Below are positions 23,201-33,048 of a stretch of 64,000 nt of DNA, one piece after another. The stretch covers positions 75,042,178 to 75,106,177 of the forward strand of contig NC_083875.1 of assembly GCF_032452875.1 (NCBI RefSeq), read 5' to 3'. Numbering within the stretch: the first letter of the stretch is position 1; every line of letters starts with the position of its first letter. The notes under the pieces are model-generated. The model was not told the origin of the DNA. It ran no database searches and saw only the letters and a program-made list of their open reading frames with translations. A program made the position numbers and the translations under genes. This DNA is from Bos javanicus. Taxonomy: Eukaryota; Chordata; Mammalia; Artiodactyla; Bovidae.

Positions 23201-26200
23201 CCCCACCTGGGCCTGGTTTAGATGACAAGATTCTGGACTTTGAGCTAACGTCGTAATGGGACAAGATGACTGGGGATCCTAGGAGGGAGTGAGCATGCTC
23301 TGCAGGTGGGAGGGACATCAATCACTGAGGCCAGACTGGAGGAAACAGCCTTGGAAATGGCCCTATGGATCCCCACTTCCCAGTACTGCACTTCCGAAAG
23401 CCCCTCCCTGAGGGCTGGATCTACAAAAGACATGCTTCTAATCAAGAGAATGTGGCAAAAGTGACAGGAGATGAGCTGAGGTGACAAAAAGCCTACACTG
23501 ACCCTTTCTCACCCTCTTCTGCTCCCTCACTCTAGATGGAAGTGACCCAACCAACAGAGCAGCCCAGGGGGCTAGGAAGTAAGGGTGTCCGACCAACAGC
23601 CCATGAAGACCTGAATCCTGCTGCCAACCACACAAGTGAGCCTGAGCAGGGATCCTGGCCTCCTCGGGCTTTCCGATGAGACTGCAGCCCCGGTTCACAC
23701 TGCCGCACCATTGAGACCCTGAGGCAGAAACACCCATCCAGTCATGCCAGATTCCTGATCCACAGACACCATGAGATAGTAGACACTTTTGTCTGAGGCC
23801 ACTATGTTTGGGGGAGTTTGTCACACAGCAGTAAATAACTAGCCCATGTGTCCGACTCCACGGTCTATTCTTTTAACCACACTTCTACAGAAAATAAACA
23901 GTGATTTCCTTTACTGCAGGTTTAGTTTTCTTTTCAATTCGTTCTGGTCATCCTTATGTCACAAAGAGTCGGACACGACTGAGCAACTAACACTTTAACT
24001 TTTACATATGGAAAGCTACTTAGCAATAAATAAGGAACAAATTACCGATACATATACAGATGCATTTTCTGTGATAATGGTTTCAGTGATAATCACAGAA
24101 AATTAGCCAATCTGATTACACAGACCACAGCCTTGTCTAACTCAATGAAACTAAGCCATGCCATGTGGGGCCACCCAAGACGGACGGGTCACGGTGGAGA
24201 GGTCTGACAGAATGTGGTCCACTGGAGAATGGAATGGCAAACCACTTCAGTATTCTTGCCTTGAGAACCCCATGAACAGTATGAAAAGGCAAAATGATAG
24301 GATACTGAAAGAGGAACTCCCCGGGTCGGTAAGTGCCCAATATGCTACTGGAGATCAATGAAGAAATAACTCCAGAAAGAATGAAGGGATGGAGCCAAAG
24401 CAAAAACCATACTCAGTTGTGGATGTGACTGGTGATAGAAGCAAGGTCCAATGCTGTAAAGAGCAATATTGCATAGGAACCTGGAATGTCAGGTCCATGA
24501 ATTAAGGTAAATTGGAAGTGGTCAAACAGGAGATGGCAAGAGTAAACGTCGACATTCTAGGAATCAGTGAACTAAAATGGACTGGAATGGATGAATTTGA
24601 CTCAGATGACCATTATATCTACTACTGTGGGCAGGAATCCCTTAGAAGAAACGGAGTAGCCATCATGGTCAACAAAAGAATCCAAAAAGCAGTACTCGGA
24701 TGCAATCTCAAAAATAACAGAATGATTTCTGTTCGTTTCCAAGGCAAACCATTCCATATCACAGTAATCCAAGCCTATGACCCAACCAGTAACACTGAAG
24801 AAGCTGAAGTTGAGTGGTTCTATGAAGACCTACAAGACCTTTTAGAACTAACACCCAAAAAAGATGTCCTTTTCATTATAGGGGACTGGAATGCAAAAGT
24901 AGGAAGTCAAGAAACACCTGGAGTAACAGGCAAATTTGACCTTGGAATACGGAATGAAGCAGGGCAAAGGCTAATAGAGTCTTGCCAAGAGAATGCACTG
25001 ATCATAGCAAACACCCTCTTCCAACACAAGAGAGGACTCTACACATGGACATCACCACATGGTCAACACCGAAATCAGATTTATTATATTCTCTGCAGCC
25101 AAAGATGGAGAAGCTCTACACAGTCAGCAAAAACAAGACCGGGAGCTGACTGTGGCTCAGATCATGAACTCCTTATTGCCAAATTCAGACTTAAATTGAA
25201 GAAAGTAGGGAAAACCACTAGACCATTCAGGTATGACCTCAATCAAATCCCTTATGATTATACAGTGGAAGTGAGAAATAGATTTAAGGGACTAGATCTG
25301 ATAGACAGAGTGCCTGATGAACTATGGATGGAGATTCATGACATTGTTCAGGAGACAGAATCAAGACCATCCCCATGGAAAAGAAATGCAAAAAAGCAAA
25401 ATGGCGGTCTGAGGAGGCCTTACAAATATCTGTGAAAAGAATAGAAGCGAAAAGCAAAGGAGAAAAGGAAAGATATTCCCATTTGAATGCAGAGTTCCAA
25501 AGAATAGCAAGCGGAGCTATGAAAGCCTTCCTCAGTAATCAGTGCAAAGAAATAGAGGAAAACAATAGAGTGAGAAAGACTAGAGATCTCTTCAAGAAAA
25601 TTAGAGATACCAAAGGAACACTTCATGCAAAGATGGGCTTGATAAAGGACAGAAATGGTATGGACCTAATAGAAGCAGAAGATATTAAGAAGAGGTGGCA
25701 AGAATACACAGAAGAACTGTACAAAAAAGATCTTCACAACCGAGATAATCATGATGGTATGATCACTTACCTAGAGCCAGACATCCTGGAATGTGAAGTC
25801 AAGTGGACCTTAGAAAGCATCACTACGAACAAAGCTAGTGGAGGTGAAGGAATTCCAGTGGAGCTATTTCAAATCCTGAAAGATGATGCTGTGAAAATGC
25901 TGCACTCAACATGCCAGCAAATTTAGAAAACTCAGCAGTGGCCACAGGACTGGAAAAAGTCAGTTTTCATTCCAGTCCCAAAGACAGACAATGCCAAAGA
26001 ATGCTCAAACTACCACACAACTGCACTCATCTCACACGCTAGCAAAGTAATGCTCAAAATTCTCTAAGCCAGGCTTCAACAATACATGAACCATGAACTT
26101 CCAGATGTTCAAGCTGGTTTTAGAAAAGGCAGAGGAACCAGAGATCAAATTGCCAACATCCACTGGATCATCAAAAAACCAAGAGAGTTCCAGAAAAATA

Positions 26201-29200
26201 TATATTTCTGCTTTATTGACTATGCCAAAGCCTTTGACTGTGTGGATACAATAAACTGTGGAAAATTCTGAAAGAGATGGGAATACCAGACCACCTGACC
26301 TGCCTCTTGAGAAACCTATATGCAGGTCAGGAAGCAACAGTTAGAACTGGACATGGAACAACAGACTAGTTCCAAATAGGAAAAGGAGTACATCAAGGCT
26401 GTTTATTGTCACCTTGCTTATTTAACTTATATGCAGAGTACATCACGAGAAACTCTGGGCTGGATGAAGCACAAGCTGGAATCAAGATTGCCGGGAGAAA
26501 TATCAATAACCTCAGATACGCAGATGACACCACCCTTATGGCAGAAAGTGAAAAGGAACTAAAAAGCCTCTTGATGAAAGTGAAAGTGGAGAGAGAAAAA
26601 GTTGGCTTAAAGCTCAACATTCAGAAAACTAAGATCATAGCATCTGGTCCCGTCACGTCATGGGAAATAGATGGGGAAACAGTGGAAACAGTGTCAGACT
26701 TTATTTTTGGGGGCTCCCAAATCACTGCAGATGGTAACTGCAGCCATGAGATTAAAAGACGCTTACTCCTTGGAAGGAAAGTTATGACCAACCTAGATAG
26801 CATGCTAAAAAGCAGAGACATTACTTTGCCAACAAAGGTCCGTCTAGTCAAGGCTATGGTTTTTCCAATGGTCATGTATGGACGTGAGAGTTGGACTGTG
26901 AAGAAAGCTGAGCTCCAAAGAATTGATGCTTTTGAACTGTGGTGTTGGAGAAGACTCTTGAGGACTCCCTTGGACTGCAAGGAGATCCAACCAGTCCATC
27001 CTAAAGGAGACCAGTCCTGGGTGTTCATTGGAAGGACTGATGCTGAAGCTGAAACTCCAATACTTTAGCCACCTCATGCGAAGAGTTGACTCATTGGAAA
27101 ATACCCTGATAATGGGAGGGATTGGGGGCGGGAGGAGAAGGGGACGACAGAGGATGAGATAGCTGGACGGCATCACCGACTCGATGGACATGAGTTTGGG
27201 TGAACTCCGGGAGTTGGTGATGGACAGGGAGGCCTGGCGTGCCGCGATTCATGGGGTCGCAAAGAGTCGGACACGACTGAGCAACTGAACTGACTGATAC
27301 ATAGACAAGTCAAAAAGTACATGTATATATTATTTTGCAGGAAAGTACATACAGTTTCATCCCATTTATGTGAAGATCAAGATCACCAACACTAATCCAA
27401 GGTGACAAATCAAAATTAGTGCTCCTTGGTTTTAAGAAATGCCTCCCTCCCCTGAGGTCATAAAGATAATCTTCTACAGTATTTAAAGCTTTACAGCATG
27501 TCCTTTCGCATAGGCTGCTGCTTCTATATGATCCCCACCTGCTTCAGGCAACTATCCCAACATGGCCTTGAAAACTCGACTTGGGCCCCTACCCCACTTG
27601 CTCTAGAACCCTGCTTTGATTTCCCCAGTGTAGTTTAGTTGCCCCTCCATGGACACCTTTACTTCGTACCCAGCATCATTGTCTCACATTCCTGGAAAGG
27701 CCGAAGGCTTCCTGGGGGTAGGTCCTCATGCCTGGTCCTCTCACCAAGCACACTGATGCTCCATAAATTGCAGACAATGAAGGCTTGCTCTGCAAAGGCA
27801 GAGGCTTTCATCCACTGCTCCCTGGTGGCTCAGGTGGTAAAGAATCTGCTTGCCAATGCAGGAAATGACTCCAGAAGATGCCCTGGAGGAGGAAATGGCA
27901 ACCCACTCCAGTATTCTTGCCTGGAGAATCCCATGGTCAGAGGAGCCTGGTGGGCTCTAGTCCATGGGGTCGAAAAAGAGTCGGGCATGCCTGAGCGACT
28001 GAGGATGTATGCACGTATTCGATTATGCCCACCTGACTCCAAGAAGGCAGGGGATCAGCCTGGCACAGAGCAGGCACTCAGTCCATACCTGTTGGCCCAC
28101 TGATGGGGGTCCTCATCCACACAAGCCTCGAAGAACCCAAACACAGAGGCAGCTGCCCTCACAGCTCCCAGAAAAGTGGGCTGGTAGGGAAGACCTTAGC
28201 CCGACACCAGAGAAGGGTCTATCAATGTCACTCACCGGAGTAAGAGATGAGCAAGGCCCCAGGTGAACTCTACAGTAACTGCTCTGGCTTTGGACAAGTT
28301 ACTTAACCTCTCTGAGACTCAGTATTACTGTCTGTAAAATGGAGAGAATAGTACCCAGGTGTAGTAAGCTGAATACCAGCGCCTCCAGAGATGTGTGCTC
28401 AGTTGCATCCAATTCTTTGCAACCCCATGGACTGTAGCCCACCAGGCTCCTCTTTCCATGGGATTCTCCAGTCAAGAATACTGCAGTGAAACTGGGTTGC
28501 TATACCCTCCTCCAAAGATGCCCTCATCCTAATTCTGGGATGTGTTACCTCATGTGGCAAAAGGGATTTTGTAGATGTGATTAACATATGGACTTTAAGA
28601 CAGGGAGATCATCCTGGATTGTCCACAGGGGCTCCCTGAAATCATGAGGGTCTTTCCAAGAGGGAGTCAGAGAAGACAAGGAGACAACAGAAGCAGAAGC
28701 TGGAATGATGTACTTCAGGATGATGGAGGAAAGGGCCTCCAAAAGTTGGACAAGACAATGAAAGAAACCCTATTCTGGCCTCCAAAAGGCATAGAGTCCT
28801 GCCAACACCTTGATGTTTGGACTTCTGACCTCCAGGACTGTGGGATAACAAATCTGTGCTGTGTTCAACCACAGTTTGTGGCAATTTATGACAACAGCAA
28901 CTGGAAACTAATATACAACCTCATAGAGTTTTTGTGAGGATTAAATGTGTTGACAGAAACACTTATGAGTACCTGGTACATAGTAAGTGCTCAAAAAATA
29001 TAGGCTGCAGACTTCCCTGGTGGCTCAGTGTAAGAATCTCCCTGCCAGTGCAGAGAACACAGGTTCAGTCCCTGGTCTGGGAAGATCCCACACACTGCGG
29101 AACAAAGAAGTGTGGGCAACTGAGCTTATGTGCTGCGACTATAGAGTAGCCCCTACTTGCCACAACTAGAGAAAACCTGCATGCAGCAATGAAGACTCAC

Positions 29201-32200
29201 CACAGACAAAAATAAACACATAATTTTTTTTAAAAAGGATGTTGTCTGGTATGATTGCTATTTTTGCTAGAGTTCCTCAAAGTAGTCTCCAACACACAAA
29301 TCAAATTACCAAACCCCTATGTAAAAGCTTTTTGGGCTCCCCATTGGCCCCTTCTCACCTCTCCTGCCTTCCCATGCTACTCTCCCCACACCTCCACCTA
29401 CTCCAATCATCCAGAACTACAACTTGACTCTCTGCTGGCTGACTTCCCCCAGCTCCACAGGGCAAGGGCTCTGGTTTACTGACCTCTGCAGCCTCAGCAC
29501 CCAGGACAGCCCTGGCGCACAACTGCCTAATACAAGTGATGCCAGTTGGCACCAGGCTAAGCACACTCCTCAGATCTTTGGGACTGGACTCCTTGGCCCC
29601 TCAGACACTGTCCTGAGTGCCCACTGCTCTGATGGCATCCTTCCTCTGCTTAAAACATTCCCACTACTCCCCAGTCTTTTTTGGGGTTTTTTGAGATTTT
29701 TTTGTTTTGATGTGGATCATTTTTAAAGTCTTTACTGAATTTGTTAAAATGTTGCTTCTGCTCTATGTTTTGGGGTTTTTTTTTTTTTGGACTCGAGGCA
29801 TGTGGGATCTTGTCTCCCCAACCAGAGATCAAACTCGCACCCCCTGCAATGGAAGGTGAAGTCTTAACCATGGGACCACCAGGGAAGTCCTCTCCCTACA
29901 GTCTTCAGGATAAAGGACAAGCCTGGGACCTCCTGGCTCCTTCTGCATCTCCATCCTCATTCTTTCTCACCCTGAAATTCTCTAGGTACCTGGAAAATCT
30001 GGCCTCCCTCCTCTGGACCCTTACACATGCCACTGCCTGAAATACCTTCCCTGACCCCTTTCACCTGGCTAACACCTTCTTATTCCCTGGGTCTTTGCTT
30101 AAAGCTCCTTGAAGGTATGAATTACTGCTCAGCTCCTGTTCTGCAGTATCCCAGGGCCTAGCAGTATAAGACATCTGTTGAATAAACAGTAACAGGTCAT
30201 TAGACCATATGTACTCCCTGGTACCTGGCTCACTGATCTTGAATCCTGGCTTAGCCCAGACCTGGAGGTTCTGCCTTAGTGTTCTTGGCCTTGACCCCCA
30301 CCCACCTTCCTGATCTGTATCTGCCAGCCCCACAGTGACTCATCACGACTTGATTCATGGTGTTTCCTTACCTCAACAACAGCCCCCAGGATGCCCAGAA
30401 TGCCCACACTTAATAATACATTGGCTGTCTCAAATCAGGACATGGCAATTCTGCCAGGTGACATAAGAAAAAGCATCGCTGTGGACCACTGTTCAAACAC
30501 TCTTCAAATAAGCATGTTGATGACACTCTCCTTCACTTGAACTTTGCCAAAATGTAATGGAACTGTCTACTTTCATTGTGAACTTCCCTGGTGGCTCAGT
30601 GGTAAAGAATCTGCCTGTCAATGCAGGAGACGTGGGTTCAATTCTAGGGTCAGGAAGACCCCCTGGAGAAGGAAATGGCAACCCACTCCAGTATTATTGC
30701 CTAGAAAATCCCATGGACAGAGGAGTCTGGTAAGGTACAGTTCATCTGGTCATAAAAGAGTCAGACACAGCTTAGTGACTAAACAACAACAAAGGCACTA
30801 AAACAGTATCTGAAGAACAGGCATTCTTACAGAATTATTTTCAACTTTTTGAAATATACACTTATTTTCAATACACTCATCTTCAGACTAGCTAACCAGT
30901 GTTCTCCAAACTGTGGGTCTGACCTATGTATTAATTGGTATTAATAAGTGATAAAATAATGTCTTACAGCCTGTGAAATTTTTAAAATATAATGACAGAA
31001 AATGCCAGACTACAATAGAGATTTTCACAGAATTTTTGTTTCCACTGATACAGAACATGATACATACATGTGGCTTTCTGAGTCACAATGGAAAAACAAA
31101 TATTTCTCACTGTGGGAAGCCTGGTGTGCTGCAGTCCATGGGGTCACAATCAGAAACGACCGAGCAACTGAACAACAACAATGGGCCAGCAAAGGTCAAA
31201 AATTCTGAAAACTCCTGGGCTAGCTAACCCTTATTTCCTGATCATTTTCCTTCCTATGCCAAAAACGTCACGTTAGTTTTCCCTTATAAGTTGCTCCTTT
31301 TCTTGTTGTTCAGTCACTCAGTCATGTCTAACTCTTTGGCACCCCATGGACTGCAGCACTCCAGGCTTCCCTGTCCTTCACCATCTCCTGGAGTTTGCTC
31401 AAACGTCTGTCCATTGAGTCGATGATGCCATCCAACCATCTAATCCTCTGTCGTCCCCTTCTCCTCCTCTGCTCAATCTTTTCCAGCATCAGGGTCTTTT
31501 CCAGTGGGTTGGCTTTCCACATCAGGTGGCCAAAATATTGGAGCTCCTTTATTTATAATAACCAGTGAAACTCCAGGCATGGGAGATGCTGAGAGGGTGA
31601 TCCAGGATAAACTAGCTGGCCAGGGCCAGAGGCCTCCCCAGAGCTATCCGATAAATGGGGCCCAGGAAGTAGGTGAGGGATGTGGGGGAGACCTAAAAGC
31701 TCCATATCCTTGACCAGGACTTTGGGTGCTGCACCTCTGCCCTCTGTGTGCCAAGTTCCAGGGTTGTTGGGCTTACTCAACCTGTGCTTCTAAAATGGGC
31801 ATGAGCCACATTCGCCTGGTAGAAAGGGTGCAGAGCCTCAGCCCTTCAGAGGTGGGCGGGCGGTCTTAAGAACATCTTGTAACCCCAATTCTCAGACTTC
31901 CTGTTGACAGTCTCTCCTCTATCTCAGACCCCCTGGGCGGTACTCGATGTAGGCTCTGTATGTTACCAGGGGAAGATGGGGTCCTGAGAAGGCACCAGCA
32001 AGCTGGCAGGGGCAAGAGGGACGGGACTGGGCACACCCAGCCCTGGCAGGCTGGAGTGCAGGAGCAGCGGGGTCAGGATGCTAGGTTCCGGTCCACGTGC
32101 GCGCTCGGCCAACTCCCGCCCGCAGCAACTCTTACCCGAAAGTCGTGGGCGGTGTCCTTCACCGGCTGCACGCGGTGTCCCTGGTGCCGGGGGTCGGCCT

Positions 32201-32570
32201 GGCAAGAGCAGCACAGCAGTTCCTTGTCGTCGAGGCAGAAAAAGTTGAACTGGCCGCGGTGCAGGCGGCAGAGGCGCGGGGAGCGGTGGCCGGTCCAACG
32301 CGCGCCCTCGGCCTCCTCGCGCAGCAGCTTCTCCACCAGGTTGTTGAGGGTGTGGTTGGTGCGCAGGTCGGCGGGGGCCGCGCGGTCCTTGCACACCGGG
32401 CAGGTGGGCGCCACCTGAACTTCCCAGGAGCGGGTCACGCACCCGCGACAGAAGTTGTGGCCGCAGCGCAGAGTCACGGCATCGCGGAAGGGGTCATAGC
32501 AGACGGCGCACAGCAGCTCCTCTTTGAAGGAGCGGGAAGGTCCAGGGGACGCGGCGGGGCCGGGCTCCAT
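16708..32570 (-). CDS. TRIM35: TRIM35, RING/B-box/coiled-coil/PRY-SPRY E3 ubiquitin ligase (six exons)
   Basis: Joining 32136-32570, 22427-22522, 20110-20340, 19768-19790, 18820-18938 and 16708-17285 on the minus strand gives 1482 nt, that is 493 residues and a TGA stop, the same length as I recall for human TRIM35. Order of domains: C3HC4 RING (C21, C24, C36, H38, C41, C44, C57, C60), B-box2 (C101, H104, C112, D115, C120, C123, H129, H132), coiled coil about 146-255, PRY-SPRY about 302-490. All metal ligands are present. Family knowledge: TRIM35 is a cytoplasmic E3 ligase reported to act in innate signalling (TRAF3, IRF7) and to bind pyruvate kinase M2. All introns are GT-AG and no stop or frameshift interrupts the frame, so the gene looks functional. 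The chosen ATG has G at -3 and +4. STMN4 and PTK2B flank the gene in other mammals. Confidence 0.97.
17430..17575 (+). mobile_element. Ruminant L1 3' end
   Basis: Typical ruminant L1 terminus ('gagaatggatacatgtatat', 'caacattgttaatcggctac', ending AATACAAAATAAAG). Strongly 5' truncated and antisense to TRIM35. Confidence 0.75.
17590..17990 (+). mobile_element. MaLR/ERVL-type LTR remnant
   Basis: Resembles old mammalian LTRs: 'gtatgttgaagtcttaaccc', 'tgaccttatttgagaatgag', later 'ttctagcctctggaaccatg'. The subfamily is not resolved by eye. Confidence 0.6.
18100..18465 (-). mobile_element. MLT1-like LTR (antisense)
   Basis: The reverse complement matches the MLT1 pattern; on the plus strand one sees 'gggtggcttaaacaacagga', 'gtgtcctcataaggcagagg', 'gtgtctcttcttaaaagggc', 'acctcccaaaggccctgctt'. 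Old and non-coding. Confidence 0.75.
18820..18938 (-). CDS. TRIM35: TRIM35 coding exon 5
   Basis: 119 bp. Acceptor CCTAG stands before 18938 and donor G|GTGAGT follows 18820. It completes the arginine codon begun in exon 4 and encodes the linker between coiled coil and SPRY (begins LFCTMEPEP, ends with the first base of V302). The size is typical of this exon in class IV TRIM genes. Confidence 0.95.
18939..19767 (-). other. TRIM35: TRIM35 intron 4
   Basis: 829 bp, GT-AG. Near 19225-19345 there is text like an ancient CR1/L3-type LINE ('gagttggaaggcaccttagg'). The rest is unassigned. Confidence 0.85.
19768..19790 (-). CDS. TRIM35: TRIM35 coding exon 4, 23-bp micro-exon
   Basis: 23 bp between a CAG acceptor (19793-19791) preceded by a long T run and a GTAAGT donor (19767-19762). 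It encodes KHKSRKR plus the first two bases of the next arginine codon. It is not a multiple of three, so skipping it would shift the frame before the SPRY domain. A 23-bp exon at this position is characteristic of the TRIM family. Confidence 0.95.
19791..20109 (-). other. TRIM35: TRIM35 intron 3, AT-rich
   Basis: 319 bp, the shortest intron. 19885-20025 is almost pure A/T with TTAATA/TATTAA words, and a poly-T (minus strand) forms the acceptor tract beside the micro-exon. Confidence 0.9.
20110..20340 (-). CDS. TRIM35: TRIM35 coding exon 3 (coiled coil)
   Basis: 231 bp, 77 codons, phase 0 at both ends. Acceptor GCTGCAG before 20340; donor ATG|GTGAGG after 20110. It encodes residues 178-254, a charged, heptad-rich helix (VEAAWLEAR ... 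DDVSFLM) that in TRIM proteins makes the antiparallel dimer. 231 bp is the family's usual size. Confidence 0.96.
20537..20689 (+). mobile_element. CHR-2-like SINE with 15-bp target duplication
   Basis: From 'gggacttccctggtggtcca' to an A/T-rich tail. The 15-mer aagtcaaacagcata stands at 20522-20536 and again at 20690-20704, a perfect duplication. It is antisense to TRIM35. Confidence 0.95.
21041..21220 (+). mobile_element. Bov-tA SINE with 10-bp target duplication
   Basis: Sense Bov-tA with an internal deletion in the head; tttattgaaa flanks it at 21031-21040 and 21221-21230. Confidence 0.92.
21840..22080 (+). mobile_element. L2 LINE fragment
   Basis: Contains L2-like phrases ('gaagcagaggagtgacgcaa', 'agtgtggactgcatacaaga'). 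Old and non-coding. Confidence 0.55.
22427..22522 (-). CDS. TRIM35: TRIM35 coding exon 2
   Basis: 96 bp, 32 codons, phase 0 at both ends. Acceptor CTTGGCAG precedes 22522; donor CAATCAG|GTGAGTG follows 22427. It encodes residues 146-177 (AKCRNMEHAL ... AKHNQ), the start of the coiled coil after the B-box. 96 bp is the standard size of this TRIM exon. It is too short to stand out as an open frame. Confidence 0.96.
23018..23165 (+). mobile_element. Tigger/MER2-type DNA transposon fragment
   Basis: Matches the pogo-like Tigger/MER2 text: 'ctaggatccccacagatact', 'aggatgctcaagtcccttat', 'acaatgtaaatgctatgtag'. Non-coding remnant. Confidence 0.65.
23400..23845 (+). mobile_element. Old LTR-like remnant
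   Basis: Pattern of old MaLR-like LTRs ('catgcttctaatcaagagaa', 'gaggccactatgtttggggg', 'cacacagcagtaaataact'). Subfamily unresolved. A 128-codon minus-strand frame overlaps it without any domain. Confidence 0.45.
23945..23998 (+). mobile_element. BovA tail fragment
   Basis: 'gtcacaaagagtcggacacg' and 'actgagcaactaacacttta' form the shared BovB/BovA 3' end; strongly 5' truncated. Confidence 0.8.
24063..27297 (+). mobile_element. BovB (RTE-type) LINE, near full length, inactive
   Basis: About 3.2 kb, the size of complete BovB. It codes for an APE-type endonuclease (24512-25435, with ELKWTGMDEF and GDWNAKVGS) followed by a reverse transcriptase (FxDYAKAFD near 26210-26240 and the YADDTTLM active site near 26515-26540), then a tail 'ggggtcgcaaagagtcggac'. 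In-frame stops (24503-24505, 25924-25926, and others) and frameshifts break the frame, so it cannot move itself. gatacata occurs just before (24047-24054) and after (27296-27303), a possible short target duplication. BovB encodes the machinery used by Bov-tA and Bov-A2. It is antisense to TRIM35 within intron 1. Confidence 0.95.
27304..27816. other. No gene; L1-like then unassigned
   Basis: 27304-27380 looks like L1 3' text resumed after the BovB insertion ('acagtttcatcccatttatg'). The rest of the stretch is unassigned intron DNA. Confidence 0.4.
27817..28005 (+). mobile_element. Bov-tA SINE
   Basis: Sense copy from 'ctccctggtggctcaggtgg' to 'gcatgcctgagcgactgagg', with small internal losses. 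Confidence 0.9.
28272..28350 (+). mobile_element. MIR core
   Basis: Classic MIR text: 'ctttggacaagttacttaac', 'ctctctgagactcagtatta', 'tgtaaaatggagagaata'. Confidence 0.85.
28360..28910 (+). mobile_element. Old LTR-like element split by a SINE
   Basis: MaLR-like text ('ttgtagatgtgattaacata', 'acttctgacctccaggactg', 'gcaactggaaactaatatac') interrupted at about 28392-28517 by an antisense Bov-tA piece, which is therefore the younger insertion. Confidence 0.6.
28392..28517 (-). mobile_element. Partial Bov-tA SINE (antisense)
   Basis: Antisense BovA body ('ccccatggactgtagcccac', 'gggattctccagtcaagaat'). The tRNA-like head is missing. Confidence 0.85.
29008..29235 (+). mobile_element. CHR-type SINE
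   Basis: 'gacttccctggtggctcagt' through 'gcatgcagcaatgaagactc' to an A-rich tail near 29235. Confidence 0.85.
29240..30190 (-). mobile_element. L2 LINE (antisense) broken by a CHR SINE
   Basis: The plus strand shows antisense L2 text ('ggtttactgacctctgcagc', 'acacatgccactgcctgaaa', 'taccttccctgacccctttc', 'gcagtatcccagggcctagc'). It is interrupted at about 29677-29890 by an antisense CHR SINE. Confidence 0.65.
29677..29890 (-). mobile_element. CHR-type SINE (antisense)
   Basis: T-rich start, then 'ggactcgaggcatgtgggat', 'gaaggtgaagtcttaaccat' and the head complement 'gaccaccagggaagtcct'. Confidence 0.85.
30581..30792 (+). mobile_element. Bov-tA SINE
   Basis: Full-length sense copy ('cttccctggtggctcagtgg' ... 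'gtgactaaacaacaacaaa'). Confidence 0.92.
31108..31182 (+). mobile_element. BovA tail fragment
   Basis: 'gctgcagtccatggggtcac' and 'gagcaactgaacaacaacaa'. 5' truncated. Confidence 0.8.
31303..31546 (-). mobile_element. BovB 3' end (antisense)
   Basis: Complement of the BovB terminus: 'ttgagtcgatgatgccatcc', 'cttttccagtgggttggctt', 'atcaggtggccaaaatattg'. It extends further into BovB than the SINE body does, so it is LINE, not SINE. Confidence 0.9.
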
Positions 32571-32800
32571 AACCTTCCCGGCTCTTGAGCCGGTAACTTT
32601 CGCTCCAGTCCCTCCCACCCGCCTGACTGCTCTCCGGACCCTGAGAGAAGGGCCCAGCCTCTTCCGTTCGGAGCACTGAGCGACAGCGGCCCCGGCCAAT
32701 TGCTCTGGGTGTGCTTAAGCGGCTCCGCCCCAGTTCCGGTCAGCTCGGGAAATCCCGGAAGCGTAGGGCGGAGTCCATCTGCTCTGCGGTCCGCGCGGTT
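32080..32800. promoter_or_regulatory. CpG-island promoter of TRIM35, possibly bidirectional
   Basis: Dense CpG over exon 1 and upstream. Above the start codon I see CCAAT (32696-32700), GGGGCGG on the minus strand (32725-32731), and Ets-like words CTTCCG (32661-32666), TTCCGG (32734-32739) and CCGGAAG (32755-32761), without a TATA box. This is a housekeeping-type layout. From memory of mammalian maps, PTK2B starts head to head close to the TRIM35 start, so transcription to the right is plausible; the sequence alone does not prove it. Confidence 0.65.
32136..32570 (-). CDS. TRIM35: TRIM35 coding exon 1 (RING and B-box)
   Basis: 435 bp, 145 codons, ending CGG|GTAAGA. ATG at 32570-32568 lies in GGTTATGG. 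The frame stays open 43 codons further up, but only through a TTG, so this ATG is the first usable one. It encodes the N-terminal MEPGPAASPG, the RING (residues 21-60) and B-box2 (101-132). The RING recruits the E2 enzyme. Strong CpG and G/C third positions explain the long antisense frames at 31960-32588. Confidence 0.97.
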
Positions 32801-32930
32801 TCTAGGCGTGCCCTACAAGTTTAGCCAAGAAGAAACTACCCATCCGTGCTGTAGGGCTTCCGTAGCATTGAAACCTACTTCCGATTTCAAATGGAAAATG
32901 AGCCACTTCCTTGTGATGTAGTCACATGTG

Positions 32931-33048
32931 TCGTCGTTCAGTCGTGTCCGACTCTTTGTGACCCCCATGGACTGTAGCCTACGAGGGTCTTCCGTCCATG
33001 GGATTTTCCAGGCAAGAGTACTGGAGTGGGTTGCCACTACTTCCTTAG
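32931..33048 (-). mobile_element. Partial Bov-tA SINE (antisense) near the promoter
   Basis: BovA body only ('gtcgtgtccgactctttgtg', 'gggattttccaggcaagagt'), about 360 bp from the TRIM35 start codon. Confidence 0.88.

Larger units (their letters stand above)
22523..32135 (-). other. TRIM35: TRIM35 intron 1
   Basis: 9613 bp, GTAAGA donor at 32135 and CAG acceptor at 22523. It holds most of the mobile DNA of the gene, including a near-full-length BovB LINE. No conserved open frame was seen in it. Confidence 0.92.

Noticed and set aside
24512..27068. Host genes of 307, 183 and 220 codons
   Set aside because: They encode BovB endonuclease and reverse transcriptase pieces, interrupted by stops.
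31960..32588. Plus-strand frames of 152 and 163 codons and a second minus frame of 159 codons
   Set aside because: Shadows of TRIM35 exon 1, caused by its high GC content; the real frame carries the RING and B-box ligands.
32571..32699. In-frame N-terminal extension of TRIM35
   Set aside because: The frame is open but the only upstream start is TTG; the ATG at 32570 has a good context and matches the family length.
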